A stretch of DNA of 64,000 bases from Pseudomonas helleri (GCF_001043025.1 NZ_JYLD01000018.1:42015-106014), one strand, 5' to 3'. Shown: positions 17,644 through 27,400, numbered from the stretch's first letter. Notes: generated from the sequence alone by a model not told the origin. Numbers and translations: made by a program.

Positions 17644-18549
17644 ATGGACCGATTTAATGCGATGCTGGTGTTCACCCGTATCGTCGAGCTGGGTGGTTTT
17701 GCCAAGGCCGCAGACAGCCTGCAAATGCCCCGGGCATCGGTAACGGTATTGATCAAGCAACTGGAAGCGCATGTGGGGGTGCAGCTGTTGCATCGCACCA
17801 CGCGGCAAGTGAGCCCCACCCTCGATGGCGCTGCGTATTACCAGCGGTGTGTGCGGTTGTTGGCGGACCTTGAAGAGTCCGAGGGATTGTTCCGGGGCAG
17901 CCAGCCCAAGGGCACCTTGCGGGTTGAGATGCCAGCAGCCGTCGGGCGCCTGGTGGTGTTCCCGGCGCTGCCGGAATTTACCGATCGCTACCCGCAGATT
18001 GATTTGGAAATCGGTCTTAATGATCGGCCCGTCGACCTGATTCGCGAGGGGGTGGATTGCGTGATCCGCGGCGGCCTGACTGTCGACGATTCACTGGTGG
18101 CGCGACCTTTGGTGCAGATGGACCAGATGACCTGCGCCAGTCCGGATTATTTGCGTGCCCATGGCGTGCCGCAATCGCTGGACGACTTGAACGGGCATCG
18201 CATGATTGAGTATTTTTCCAGCGCCTCGGGCAAGCGCTATGGGCTGGAGTTTCAGCTTGGCGATGACGTACGTTTGATCAACCTGCCCAAGCAAGTCTCG
18301 GTCAACAGTGCCGAGGGTTACCTGGCTGCGTGCGTGGCCGGTTATGGATTGGTGCAAACGCCGCGCTATCACGTGGCGCAACAGGTGCGGGAGGGGAGCT
18401 TGCAGGAGGTACTAAGTGATTGCTTGCCGCCGCGTCTTGCGTTGACGGCGTTGTATCCGCCGCATCGGCAACTGTCACCGCGGGTGCGGGTGTTTGTCGA
18501 CTGGCTGGTAGACCTGTGCAGCCGGCCCGACAGCGGTTTTAAACGGTAA
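17644..18549 (+). CDS. LysR-family transcriptional regulator
   Basis: A 301-residue regulator with the N-terminal helix-turn-helix (MLVFTRIVELGGFAKAADSL and MPRASVTVLIKQLEAHVG) and a CrgA-like effector domain (LIREGVDCVIRGG). The divergent pairing with the aldo/keto reductase suggests local control of that gene by a toxic carbonyl or aromatic ligand; this is inference from position. Confidence 0.87.
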   Translation: MDRFNAMLVFTRIVELGGFAKAADSLQMPRASVTVLIKQLEAHVGVQLLHRTTRQVSPTLDGAAYYQRCVRLLADLEESEGLFRGSQPKGTLRVEMPAAVGRLVVFPALPEFTDRYPQIDLEIGLNDRPVDLIREGVDCVIRGGLTVDDSLVARPLVQMDQMTCASPDYLRAHGVPQSLDDLNGHRMIEYFSSASGKRYGLEFQLGDDVRLINLPKQVSVNSAEGYLAACVAGYGLVQTPRYHVAQQVREGSLQEVLSDCLPPRLALTALYPPHRQLSPRVRVFVDWLVDLCSRPDSGFKR

Positions 18550-18555
18550 ACGGCT

Positions 18556-18607
18556 GTAGGAGCGAGCTTGCCTCGCGATCTTTTGATCGTTAAAAAGATC
18601 GCGAGGC
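18556..18607. repeat. REP element, TAGGAGCGAGCTTGCC family, right arm shortened
   Basis: The full left arm (18556-18584) pairs with a 16-base right arm (18592-18607) that lacks the outer AAGCTCGCTCCTAC. It lies just after the LysR stop codon. Confidence 0.8.
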
Positions 18608-18615
18608 GTAAAGGC

Positions 18616-18750
18616 TTAACGCTGGTAATACCCAGGGCCACCACCGTAATAGCGGTGATCGTGATGCCATCCATGGTCAGGGAAAAATACGCACCCGCTC
18701 ATGGCCAGGATGAGCAACAGCGGAACCAGCCGAATGACACGACGTAACAT
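18616..18750 (-). CDS. Small lipoprotein rich in His, Tyr and Gly
   Basis: A 44-residue protein read directly from the minus strand. An ATG at 18750 begins a basic-hydrophobic leader (MLRRVIRLVPLLLLILAMSGC). The leader ends in a good lipobox, AMSGC, with Cys20 as the lipidated residue. The short mature part is FFPDHGWHHDHRYYGGG and a few more residues, full of His and Tyr. It is probably an outer-membrane lipoprotein; the histidines could bind metal, but function is unknown. Too short for most gene finders. Confidence 0.68.
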   Translation of the reverse strand: MLRRVIRLVPLLLILAMSGCVFFPDHGWHHDHRYYGGGPGYYQR

Positions 18751-18866
18751 CTGTAAATCCTCAGGGTTGAGCCGGTGGCAGCTAAAAAGCTTCCCCGGCT
18801 GTAAGATGAGACCCTGTTTGTTTCAATTCATCTCCGGCAATTCACATTATTTTTCAGGAACAGGTA

Positions 18867-19055
18867 ATGACTCCTAAGCAACGATTGGTGTACTCGATTT
18901 TGATCGCTCTGGTGGTGCTGGGCATCATGTTTGGTCTGTCGTATCTGCAAAACACCGGCGTGATCACCGAAAAAACCTTCCAGTACATCGCCATTGGCGT
19001 GGCTGTGGTTGTGGTGGTGATCAACGGTGTGATGCGCCGCAAGACCAAGCTTTAA
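18867..19055 (+). CDS. Small two-helix membrane protein
   Basis: A 62-residue protein with two transmembrane segments (LVYSILIALVVLGIMFGLSYL and YIAIGVAVVVVVINGVM) and a basic tail RRKTKL, so both ends are probably cytoplasmic. AGGAACAG lies just before the ATG. Its stop codon shares TTAA with the convergent gene at 19052. Function unknown. Confidence 0.72.
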   Translation: MTPKQRLVYSILIALVVLGIMFGLSYLQNTGVITEKTFQYIAIGVAVVVVVINGVMRRKTKL

Positions 19056-19438
19056 GCCTCGATTTTACCCATCAGCACGGCTTCAGCCTGTGGATGCAGG
19101 CTGTAGCTCTTGTCGCTGTTGAGGACCACCACGCCTTCGCTGCATAAGCGCTTGAGCACTTCACGCACACTCAGAAACGACAGCGGGATATCCAGCGCCA
19201 GCAAGTGGCTGTGCATGCCACGCACCCCCAGCCTGCGGTCGTTACCGGCGGCAGTCAGCAAGGCATCGATGACCTTGAGACGCACCAGACTGGTTCGCAG
19301 CCCGAAGCATTTGAGTAGCTGGCGGATCCGTTCATTACCTTGCAAAGGCGCAAGCGCTTCCAGCAGGCCTGGGTCAGGCTGAAAAGCGGTATTGCGACGC
19401 TGTGGGTTGCCATCCGTTGGCAATTGCGGGTTCTGCAT
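19052..19438 (-). CDS. Fur-like winged-helix protein without the metal-binding domain
   Basis: A 128-residue protein. Residues about 38-110 resemble the DNA-binding half of Fur/Zur (LLKCFGLRTSLVRLKVIDALL, then SFLSVREVLKRLCSEGVV). It ends where Fur proteins would begin the dimerisation/metal domain, and the His-rich HHHDHLIC-type motifs are absent. The N terminus is Pro/Asn-rich. It may bind DNA without sensing metal, or need a partner. It sits next to pvdQ, an iron-starvation gene, but no functional link can be proven. Confidence 0.68.
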   Translation of the reverse strand: MQNPQLPTDGNPQRRNTAFQPDPGLLEALAPLQGNERIRQLLKCFGLRTSLVRLKVIDALLTAAGNDRRLGVRGMHSHLLALDIPLSFLSVREVLKRLCSEGVVVLNSDKSYSLHPQAEAVLMGKIEA

Positions 19439-19546
19439 GCAAAAACTCCTTTCAGAGCCTGATCAGGAAAATAAAAAAGCGCTCTTACTTAACTAGACGA
19501 ATGAGCGGCGTAAATCATGAACATCAAAATGTAGAAATTTTGTCGT

Positions 19547-19565
19547 GAATTATTCTCAATCGCGA
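19547..19565. promoter_or_regulatory. Possible Fur box upstream of pvdQ
   Basis: GAATTATTCTCAATCGCGA reads on the other strand as a GATTGAGAATAATTC core, like the hexamer pattern of Fur boxes. It is only an approximate match. Confidence 0.35.
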
Positions 19566-19600
19566 TTCGATCCCGTGTGGCCGGGGGTTTTAGGCGATTA

Positions 19601-19624
19601 TTAATTTTTTTTAACCTGCTTCGT
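19601..19624 (+). promoter_or_regulatory. PvdS-type iron-starvation box of pvdQ
   Basis: TTAAT-N16-CGT differs by one base from the TAAAT-N16-CGT promoter recognised by the ECF sigma factor PvdS, with exactly the right spacing. It lies 82 bases before the pvdQ start. Perfect boxes precede pvdP, pvdR and pvdA in this window. Confidence 0.55.
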
Positions 19625-19706
19625 TTCTTGTACAGGCTGTTCCCGGCCCGCGGTTTTCAATCGATGACGCAGCCGGGCCTTTTGTACTGATCGAGCAGGA
19701 GTCCGC

Positions 19707-21998
19707 GTGAGTATTTTCAAGCCGCTGAGCAAGTCGTGTTGTGCTGCGTTATGCCTGAGCCTGAGTGTGTCCGTATGGGCTCAGACACCTGCCAGCGAGG
19801 TGAGTGCAGAGATTCGTCGTACCACGTTTGGGGTGCCGCATATTCGCGCGGCCGATGAGCGCGGGTTGGGCTATGGCATCGGTTATGCCTACGCCCAGGA
19901 CAACTTGTGCCTGCTGGCCAATGAAGTGGTTACCGTCAACGGCGAGCGTTCGAGGTACTTTGGCCCAGAGCAGATGACCCTCGAAGAGCGCGATAACCTC
20001 TCCAGCGACCTGTTTTTTACCTGGCTCAATACCCCGCAGGCCGTGGCTGCTTTCTGGCAAGCGCAAACGCCTGAAGTGCATGACCTGATCGAAGGCTATG
20101 TGGCCGGTTACAACCGTCAGCTCGGCGAACGCAAAGGCCTGCCTGAGCAATGTGATAACCCGTCGGTGCGGCCGATCACCACGGCTGATGTGGTCAAGTT
20201 GACCCGTCGCTTGCTGGTCGAAGGCGGTGCCGGCCAGTTCGGGGAAGCGTTGGTGGCTGCTGCGCCACCGCTCACAGCATCGCACGCGGCAACTCTCAAT
20301 CCGGGGGCTGAGCGCTTTGCCGTGGCGAGCGAGCGGATGCAGCGTTTTGCCCTGGATCGCGGCAGCAATGCGGTTGCCATTGGCAGCGAACGCTCGCAAA
20401 CCGGCCATGCAATATTGCTCGCTAACCCGCATTTCCCGTGGGTGGGCGGCATGCGTTTTTACCAGATGCAATTGACCATCCCCGGCAAGCTGGATGTGAT
20501 GGGTGCGGCTCTCCCGGGCTTGCCGATGATCAACATCGGCTTCAATGCGAACGTGGCCTGGACCCATACGGTGGATACGTCCAGGCACTTCACCCTGTAT
20601 CGACTTGAGCTCGACCCCAAAGACCCGACACGCTACCTGCTCGACGGCCAATCGCGAGCGCTGGACAAACAAACCCTGACGGTCAACGTCAAGCAGGCCG
20701 ATGGCAGCCTGGTGCCGGTGTCGCGCACCTTCTACAGCTCGGTATTCGGACCGGTGGTGCAATGGCCGGGCAAGCTCGATTGGGATAACCGCGTGGCGTT
20801 CAGCCTGCGTGATGCCAACCTGAACAATGACCGTGTCTTGCAGCAGTGGTACGCGATGAATCAGGCGCGCAACCTTGATGCCCTGCAGGCATCGGTAAAC
20901 ACCCTGCAGGGGATTCCGTGGGTCAACACCTTGGCGGTAGATGACCAAGGGCAGGCGTTGTACATGAACGTGTCGGTGGTGCCCTACGTGGACAAGGCCA
21001 AGCTGGCGGCGTGCAGTGACCCGCGTGCGGGCCTTGAAATGATTTTGCTCGATGGCAGCCGCAGTGCCTGCGACTGGACGATTGACCCGAGCGCGGCGCA
21101 GCCGGGTATTTACCCGGCCAGCCAGTTGCCACAATTGCGCCGTAACGATTACGTGCAGCACTCCAACGACTCGGCCTGGATGGCCAACCCCAACGCGCCG
21201 CTGAGCGGGTTTTCACCGCTTATCAGCCAGGACGGCCAACCGCTGGGGCCGCGTGCTCGTTTTGCCCTGCAATGCTTGAGTCAGCCGGGGCGTGTCAGCG
21301 TCGCAGATTTGCAAGGCATGGTGATGGATGACCGGGTGTACCTGGCAGGGCAAGTCATGCCCGACCTGCTGACCGTGTGTGAAGCCCGGCAAGGGCCCGT
21401 GTGTGCCAGCCTCAAGGCGTGGGATCAACAAGCGAATCTGAACAGCGGGATGGGGCTGGTGCATTTCCAGAACATCATGGCTCAGTTGCTTGATGTCCCG
21501 GATGTGTGGCGGGTGCCTTTCAATCCGGCAGACCCGCAGCACACCCCGCGTGGTCTGGACCTGGAGCAACCGGCCGTGGTTGAAGCCGTGCAGCACGCGC
21601 TGCAAGCGTCAGCAGCTACCGTGGCAGAGCAGGGTTTAACGCCGGAGATGGCTTGGGGTGATATCCAGGGGGTCAACAGCGCAGGTCAGCGGATTGCGAT
21701 CCACGGCGGCCCGGCCACGCTGGGGGTGTACAACGCCATGCAAAGTGTTCCGGTTGAGGGCGGCAAGCGTGAGGTGGTCAGCGGCACCAGTTACTTGCAA
21801 ACCGTGACCTTCGACGAGCACGGCCCACAGGCGCAGGGCTTGCTGGCTTTTTCAATCGCCAGCGACCCGGCTTCAAAGCATTCGCGTGATCAGACTGAGG
21901 CGTTCTCAAACAAGCAGTGGCCGCGCTTGCCCTTCACCGAGGCGCAGATCAAGGCCGATCCACAGTATGAACTGACCACGCTTCGGGGCCATTTGTAA
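19707..21998 (+). CDS. pvdQ: Periplasmic acylase PvdQ (pyoverdine maturation, acyl-homoserine lactone acylase)
   Basis: A 763-residue N-terminal nucleophile hydrolase of the penicillin acylase family. It removes the fatty-acyl chain from the pyoverdine precursor in the periplasm; the Pseudomonas aeruginosa enzyme also cleaves long-chain acyl-homoserine lactones. Seen: a signal peptide ending at VWAQ, an alpha-chain ending near residue 219, and the autoprocessing junction RG-SNA with Ser220 as the future N-terminal nucleophile. Conserved blocks include LANPHFPW, WTHTVDTSRHFTLYR and NDSAWMANP. GTG start at 19707 with AGGAG in front. The strong likeness to PvdQ over its whole length and the pvd surroundings support this over QuiP or HacB. 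Confidence 0.88.
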   Translation: MSIFKPLSKSCCAALCLSLSVSVWAQTPASEVSAEIRRTTFGVPHIRAADERGLGYGIGYAYAQDNLCLLANEVVTVNGERSRYFGPEQMTLEERDNLSSDLFFTWLNTPQAVAAFWQAQTPEVHDLIEGYVAGYNRQLGERKGLPEQCDNPSVRPITTADVVKLTRRLLVEGGAGQFGEALVAAAPPLTASHAATLNPGAERFAVASERMQRFALDRGSNAVAIGSERSQTGHAILLANPHFPWVGGMRFYQMQLTIPGKLDVMGAALPGLPMINIGFNANVAWTHTVDTSRHFTLYRLELDPKDPTRYLLDGQSRALDKQTLTVNVKQADGSLVPVSRTFYSSVFGPVVQWPGKLDWDNRVAFSLRDANLNNDRVLQQWYAMNQARNLDALQASVNTLQGIPWVNTLAVDDQGQALYMNVSVVPYVDKAKLAACSDPRAGLEMILLDGSRSACDWTIDPSAAQPGIYPASQLPQLRRNDYVQHSNDSAWMANPNAPLSGFSPLISQDGQPLGPRARFALQCLSQPGRVSVADLQGMVMDDRVYLAGQVMPDLLTVCEARQGPVCASLKAWDQQANLNSGMGLVHFQNIMAQLLDVPDVWRVPFNPADPQHTPRGLDLEQPAVVEAVQHALQASAATVAEQGLTPEMAWGDIQGVNSAGQRIAIHGGPATLGVYNAMQSVPVEGGKREVVSGTSYLQTVTFDEHGPQAQGLLAFSIASDPASKHSRDQTEAFSNKQWPRLPFTEAQIKADPQYELTTLRGHL

Positions 21999-22010
21999 TT
22001 TTGCAGCGCT

Positions 22011-23012
22011 CTAGCCGCGAGGCAGGGCGTTGATCACCGGCAGGCCGTTTTGATCGACGCGCACATACACCGGCAACACCTTGGGCAAGGACGCCACCAG
22101 GTTCGGGATCTCTTTCGTGTTGAAGACCCCGCCAATCCGCAACTGGCCAGTGGCGGTGTCGGCCAGTGACAGCGGCGTGCTCAGGTAGCGGTTGATCATG
22201 GGCAAGGCGTCGGCCAGGGTCAGGTTGTCGAGAATCAGCTTGCCATTACGCCAGGCCAGGTCGGGGGCGTTGGCATAGGTCTGGCTGATTTGCGGCGCGT
22301 AGTCGCCCCCTCTGTAGCTGGCCTGCATGCCGGGCTCCAGACGCAAGCCGTCGCCACTCAGGTTCTTGTTGCTGGTGACCAGAACTGACCCTTCCAGCAG
22401 CGTGACCCGCACCTGATCTTCGTACATCCACACATTGAACTGGGTGCCGGTGACCCGGATACGCCCGTCAGCCGCCTGAACGACAAACGGGTGCGTCACA
22501 TCGTGGCTCACCTTGAAAAACGCCTCGCCTTTGTTCAGGGTGACCTGGCGCTGGTCTTTGTAATTGAGGTAGGTCAGTTGGCTGCCCAGGTTCAGTTCGA
22601 CCTGGCTGCCATCGGGCAACGTCGCGTTGACCACGCTGTTGTCTGCCTCAAGGCGTTTGTACGCGCTGGGGATGACGCCGAGTTGCCAGCCGCTGTAGGC
22701 CGCCACAGGCACCGCGACAAGAGCAATGGCGGCCGCTATGGCCACACGCTGCCAAAGGCGGCGCTGAGCCTTGCGGGGCAGGGGCACGACCTGTGCGACA
22801 GCGGGTTGTGGCCGTGGCAAATGCTCGCTGGTGTCCCAGATGTCGAGCATTGCTTCATATTCAAAGGCGTGCAGCGGATCAGCGTTTAACCACACAGAAA
22901 AAGCGGCACGTTCCTGGTCAGTACAGTCAGGCTCGTGCAAGCGCATGCACCACTGAGCCGCAGCCTCGGTGATGGCATCGTATTCAGCTTCTGTGAGGCG
23001 TGTTTCGCTCAT
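22011..23012 (-). CDS. fpvR: FecR-family anti-sigma factor, probably FpvR
   Basis: A 333-residue inner-membrane sigma regulator. The N-terminal cytoplasmic anti-sigma domain has the WCMRLHEP and AAFSVWLNADPLHAFEYE motifs of FecR/FpvR proteins. One transmembrane helix follows at about residues 91-110 (VAIAAAIALVAVPVAAY), then a periplasmic FecR domain (LPDGSQVELNLGSQLTYLNY). The C-terminal secretin/TonB-short-N-like part contacts the TonB receptor. It is convergent with pvdQ. Its likely sigma partner fpvI is 15.5 kb away. FpvR is preferred by context; another FecR protein cannot be excluded. Confidence 0.68.
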   Translation of the reverse strand: MSETRLTEAEYDAITEAAAQWCMRLHEPDCTDQERAAFSVWLNADPLHAFEYEAMLDIWDTSEHLPRPQPAVAQVVPLPRKAQRRLWQRVAIAAAIALVAVPVAAYSGWQLGVIPSAYKRLEADNSVVNATLPDGSQVELNLGSQLTYLNYKDQRQVTLNKGEAFFKVSHDVTHPFVVQAADGRIRVTGTQFNVWMYEDQVRVTLLEGSVLVTSNKNLSGDGLRLEPGMQASYRGGDYAPQISQTYANAPDLAWRNGKLILDNLTLADALPMINRYLSTPLSLADTATGQLRIGGVFNTKEIPNLVASLPKVLPVYVRVDQNGLPVINALPRG

Positions 23013-23174
23013 GTGCGCTCCTTGGTGAGGTGCATTCTAACCCTGCGCTTGTGCTAACGAGAACATGAGCCATGTCAAAAGGATGTCATTTATTGCGATG
23101 CCAGGTTTTTTCTCTGCTACGGTTACTTCGGCATCTTAGTACCAGACGCAACATCAATTAATGGAGTTAAGAAC

Positions 23175-23453
23175 ATGTTGAAGAAAACTTTTGCTGCTGT
23201 GCTCACCACTGCTGTTTTGCTGGGCTCCAGCGTTGCGATGGCGCAGCCGAATCTGGATCCGAACTGGGCGTTCTCCAAAGAGCTCGTTGAAGTGCTGAAG
23301 AACAAAAACGGTTACACCGTGATCAAGAAAATTGAAGCGGAAAACCCTGCCAATGGCCTCTGGAAAGCTGAAGGCATCAAAGCGGCTGATGGTGTTCAGT
23401 ACGAAATCATTTTCGACTCGACAGGCAAAGTGATCTCCGAGAAGAAAGACTGA
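23175..23453 (+). CDS. Small secreted PepSY-like protein
   Basis: A 92-residue protein with a signal peptide (MLKKTFAAVLTTAVLLGSSVAMAQ) and a 68-residue periplasmic part. The pattern VIKKIEAENPANGLWKAEGI, then GVQYEIIFDSTGKVISEKKD is the PepSY-type alpha-beta fold. GGAG precedes the ATG. A clear terminator follows at 23494. Such proteins often modulate proteases or sensors; the specific role is unknown. Confidence 0.75.
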   Translation: MLKKTFAAVLTTAVLLGSSVAMAQPNLDPNWAFSKELVEVLKNKNGYTVIKKIEAENPANGLWKAEGIKAADGVQYEIIFDSTGKVISEKKD

Positions 23454-23493
23454 TTCTCGCCGATTTCAGTCCAGGCACTCACTGAGTGTTTGC

Positions 23494-23530
23494 AGCCCGA
23501 TCCTGCCTGTGCGGATCGGGCTTTGTTTTT
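23494..23530 (+). terminator. Intrinsic terminator after the PepSY-like gene
   Basis: AGCCCGATCC-TGCCTGTGC-GGATCGGGCT followed by TTGTTTTT. It ends over the last bases of the convergent acetyltransferase gene. Confidence 0.88.
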
Positions 23531-24083
23531 AGCGCCTGGCTCTGTGTGCGAGCCATTGTTCGCGAGTAATTTCCCATAAGTCGCACGCAAATTTGCCACC
23601 GACAAAGCTGCTTTCCTGAGTGCTCACCAGACGCATTGCGCCACGCTCCGAGATACGCCGAGATCCCGCGTTAGGGGCCGCCTTAGGCACGCGCATCACT
23701 TCGCGGCCCAGCGTCTCAAACCAGTAAGCGTCCACCACAGTGCAGGCTTCGCTCATCAGTCCTTGACCTTGCCAGGGCGGTGACAGCCAGAATCCCCGGT
23801 GGTTATCGACGTGATCCATCAAGCTGATACTGCCAATGACCTCTTCTGGCCGGGTGCGCAAACGCAGTGTCCAGTGCCATTCTTCGCCGCGGGCCATGGC
23901 CGGCAGAGCGACGTCACGCAGGTAACTGAGGGCGCCGTCATCCGGGTACGGCCACGGCACGACATCGTTCAGGTAACACACCACTTCCCAATGCGGGAAG
24001 CGTTGCTGGATGGCATCAGCATCCGCCAGGCTCAAGGGCTGCAGGATCAACCGCTGGGTTTGCAAGGTGGGCGGCGCGTCCAT
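23529..24083 (-). CDS. GNAT-family N-acetyltransferase (RimJ/RimL-like)
   Basis: A 184-residue acetyltransferase. The N terminus LQTQRLILQPLSLADADAI is typical of the RimJ/RimL/Acetyltransf_3 group. The acetyl-CoA loop is in PPWQGQGLMSEACTVV and the late strand in VMRVPKAAPNAGSRRISER. Substrate unknown (small molecule or protein N terminus). It starts 342 bases from the divergent type VI effector gene and shares an intergenic region with inverted repeats. Confidence 0.82.
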   Translation of the reverse strand: MDAPPTLQTQRLILQPLSLADADAIQQRFPHWEVVCYLNDVVPWPYPDDGALSYLRDVALPAMARGEEWHWTLRLRTRPEEVIGSISLMDHVDNHRGFWLSPPWQGQGLMSEACTVVDAYWFETLGREVMRVPKAAPNAGSRRISERGAMRLVSTQESSFVGGKFACDLWEITREQWLAHRARR

Positions 24084-24149
24084 GTGAATGGCTCCTTGCC
24101 ATTAATTTGCATCGAGATTAACTCTGAATACACATCTGCGCTTTACGAG

Positions 24150-24167
24150 TGCGCAAAAACTTGCGCA
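24150..24167. promoter_or_regulatory. Inverted repeat TGCGCAA-N4-TTGCGCA, copy 1
   Basis: Perfect 7-base arms around AAAC. It lies 67 bases upstream of the acetyltransferase start and about 260 bases before the effector start. A second copy with the same 4-base spacer lies 83 bases further on (centre to centre). Confidence 0.55.
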
Positions 24168-24230
24168 GTTAAACGCTGTTTTTACATGGATTAACGTGCT
24201 GTAAGCCCCGTGAATAAAGGGCTGTAGCGA

Positions 24231-24272
24231 ACTGCGCAACTTCTTGCGCAGTACTGAGCAGCTTTTTGCGCA
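24231..24272. promoter_or_regulatory. Inverted repeat ACTGCGCAA-N4-TTGCGCAGT, copy 2, plus a half-site
   Basis: Perfect 9-base arms (24231-24239, 24244-24252) around CTTC, followed by a lone TTTTTGCGCAC at 24263-24273. Together with copy 1 it looks like a two-dimer operator in the 341-base gap before the type VI effector. No coding sequence is seen in the gap. The regulator is unknown. Confidence 0.55.
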
Positions 24273-24424
24273 CTTTTAACCTGTTTGTGCCAGTTTCGGT
24301 GGTGGTTTTGGCCGTTAGTTAGCGCCAAACGTTTGTTTTATATGGAGTGTTTTGTTTCTGGCACGGTGCTTGATATCTCGTATGGATCTAGTAGGCGAGC
24401 GTTGCGTTCGCCGGAGGCTCCAAG

Positions 24425-27400
24425 ATGTCAAAGCCCTTCTGGCCCAAAAACCCCAATAACGTCAACCTCTCCCGCGATGATGCGCGAAACAGTATGGGCA
24501 CCTGCCCGCTGATGAAAACCACCGTGCAGTTGATCCCGCTGCGCTACGCCATCGTCGACAATCCGGGACTCGATCCCGCGAGCGAGGTTGCCATGCCCTA
24601 CAGCCTCGACGCCCGGCCGCTGGGTATCCGGCTGTTGCGCGATGGCTGGTTGTACGTGATTGAGGGCAGCAGTGGCACCTTGTCCGAGTACCGTATTGAA
24701 GACGGTCTGGTCAGCGCCATGCTGTGGCAAGGTCGTGAGGTATTCGAAGACGACCGTGAAGCACCGATCCATGAACCGAGGCTGATTTACGCCAAAACCA
24801 GCACGCTGTACGTCACTTATTCTGAAGTTCCGTGGACCGCGAAAAAGTGCCAGCAGGTGCTGAGTTCAACGTCCGAGCGTAATCACTTCATGCAAGCGGT
24901 CGACTTGAGCAAGGCCAAGTGCGACACCGGCGGGCCCCACCTGCTGACCCCGGACATGACCGAGCATTGGCTGGCCGAAGTCGCCACCGAACGAATCGAG
25001 GCAGAACAACAGAACCCTGCCACCACGCTGGCCGAGCACACCAGCAGTACCCAACAACGGCTGGACGCGGAACTGCCCGAGCACGAGCGTTTGCCCTACC
25101 TGTGGGAAACCCCCGCGCGTTTCTCCCAAACCTCCATGAACCGCCTCACTGGCTGCATTCATCCACAGTACCGGCACGACACGCTGTATCTGGTGCTGGA
25201 AGACACCTTGGGGGTGATGCGCGACCTGGCCAATTATCAGGACCACGTGGTTGGCTGGATCGACGACTGGAGCAATGGCGGGGCGAAACCGGGCCACAAC
25301 GAACGCGACTATGTACTGGCGTGCTACATCGAATCCCTCAGCCAGCTCAATGCGCGGGATGTCAAAACGCTGATCGGTGAGAGTACGGACCCTGCGCACA
25401 AAGCACTGCTGGATGATTTGCTGTGCATGGCTCAGCCGCAGTACGGTGTGACAGATGCCGCGATTATTGAGTACCTCGAAAGAGGTGGCTTGATGACGCC
25501 GCCCGCGGGCAGCCCGGTGCCGGCGGAGCTGGAGGTGTTGCGTCAACGGGCGCAGGCGCTGGCCGAGAACATTGACTATTCACGTGGCATGAGCAACAGC
25601 GCTGATGCGCTGAATGTACTTGAAGACGTTGATCGTCGTTTCTTCACTCGTGAACACTTTCGCGTAGCGCCACCGGCATTTGTCGATGAACACTTCGAAG
25701 CGTTGATTGCTCTGGGTAAGCAACAGAGCCAGCAGATCACTGGAGTTTTGTATGGGACCAAGCTGGGCCAACGCGGCGTCAATGAACTGATCGACCGCGA
25801 AGCAATGGACCGAGAATTACTCGCCCATCGAGCCGGGCTGGCGCGCTGGAACCACCTGCTCGATGCCATCACTGCCGACCGGGTCAAACTGACGTGTTCG
25901 GGCGCGTTTCATAAAGCGGGCTGGTACTTCGACCCGATGGACATCGGCCACGCCGGGCACGCGTTTGCCACTGAATATGCCTGCCTCAAAGACATTTGCC
26001 GCAGCGACGACGCTTGTGAACAACTGCTGGCGTACAGCGAGCGCAACCCCCAATTCAGCCGCCCGCTGTATTACACCTTGCCCTACAGCGACCAAACCAC
26101 GCTGTGGGTGCACTACGCATTTTTGCTGGCCGCGGGCATGGTCCTGTTCAACAACAGCCCTGAACTCCTGGCCCGCCTGCGCAGCATTGAACAGAGCCGT
26201 TTACCGGCACTGGACGATCTCCCCGACAGCACCCGCTCAGTGGCCAATGCCGCCCTCAACACCCTAACCCCGGCGCTTAATCGCGGGTTGGAAAACGTGC
26301 TGGTCAACTTTGACGAGTTCTTCAAAAACAACGCCATGCCCGACGTTGAAGAACTGCTGCGCAAACTGCCCGTGGCCCTGAAGTCGCGGATAGTGCAGGC
26401 CGCCAAAACCGAAGGCGTGACGTTCCATTTTGCGACACCGCAAGAACAGGCCGCGTTACGCGAAACGCTGAGTGAAACCTTCAAGCTGCGCCAGGAAATA
26501 GCCCTGCTTAAAAAGAAGCGGGCCCAATCCAATCGTCAACACGGGCACAAATCGCAGACCTCTCGGGAACTGCTGGAGAAAATCCAGTACGACAGCCAAC
26601 GGCTGGATCTGGAGCAAAGACGGCTGGCAGCCAGCCTGAGCCCCATCCCGGAGTTGCCGGATGAACATGCGCGGATTTTCGGTTCGACGCAGGGCAAAGC
26701 AGGGCTGATGGTGATCTTCCCGAATGAAGGCAAACGGCAAGTGGCCGGGTTGATGGATAACTTTCGTAAAGGTGTCCATCGCGCGCCGGTAATGAACGTG
26801 CTGGGGGATGGCGCGGCGTTGTTGCTGTTTGTGGCGCAGGCGGTGAATTTGGTGCAGGTGGTTAAAGAAACAATGGCTGTTTCGAGTGATAAGAGGGTTT
26901 GGGTGCCTTTTGTGAGTGCTGCACTTGCAACGGGTGCGGCTGGCTTTGCAGCTGCGCAAGGCATATTTGATACCGCCTTAAGTGCTCAGGCTAAAAATCT
27001 CGGCGAGGTTCTCGCAAGAAACTCGCTTAGCCGGCTGCAGGTCACCATGGGTAAGTTACATATTGGATTGGGCTTTGTAACTTATGCTTTGGGTTTTGCT
27101 GCGGCTTTAGTAAGTTTCAACGGCTATCAAAAACAATGGTCTCAAGCCGTACTTACAGGCAATCGCGGAGCCCAAAATGGTGCATTGATCGCAATGGTCG
27201 CATCGGGAGGTTTGGCCACTACTAATGCTTATGGTTTTGGTCATACCGCAAAAGCCGGTTATCAAGTGCTGATGGCTGCCAAAGGTGAGGCCCGTAAGAC
27301 GGCGTGGAAGGTCGCTGGAGCGCGTCTTGGCAGCGTCTTTTTCCGTTCCAGTTGGGCCGGTGGGTTTTTCACGATACTGGAGCTGGCCGGCACCTGGCTT

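Noticed and set aside
23013..23174. PvdS box for the fpvR-like gene
   Set aside because: An ATTTA occurs at 23088, but no ACG lies 16 or 17 bases before it, so no iron-starvation box can be drawn.
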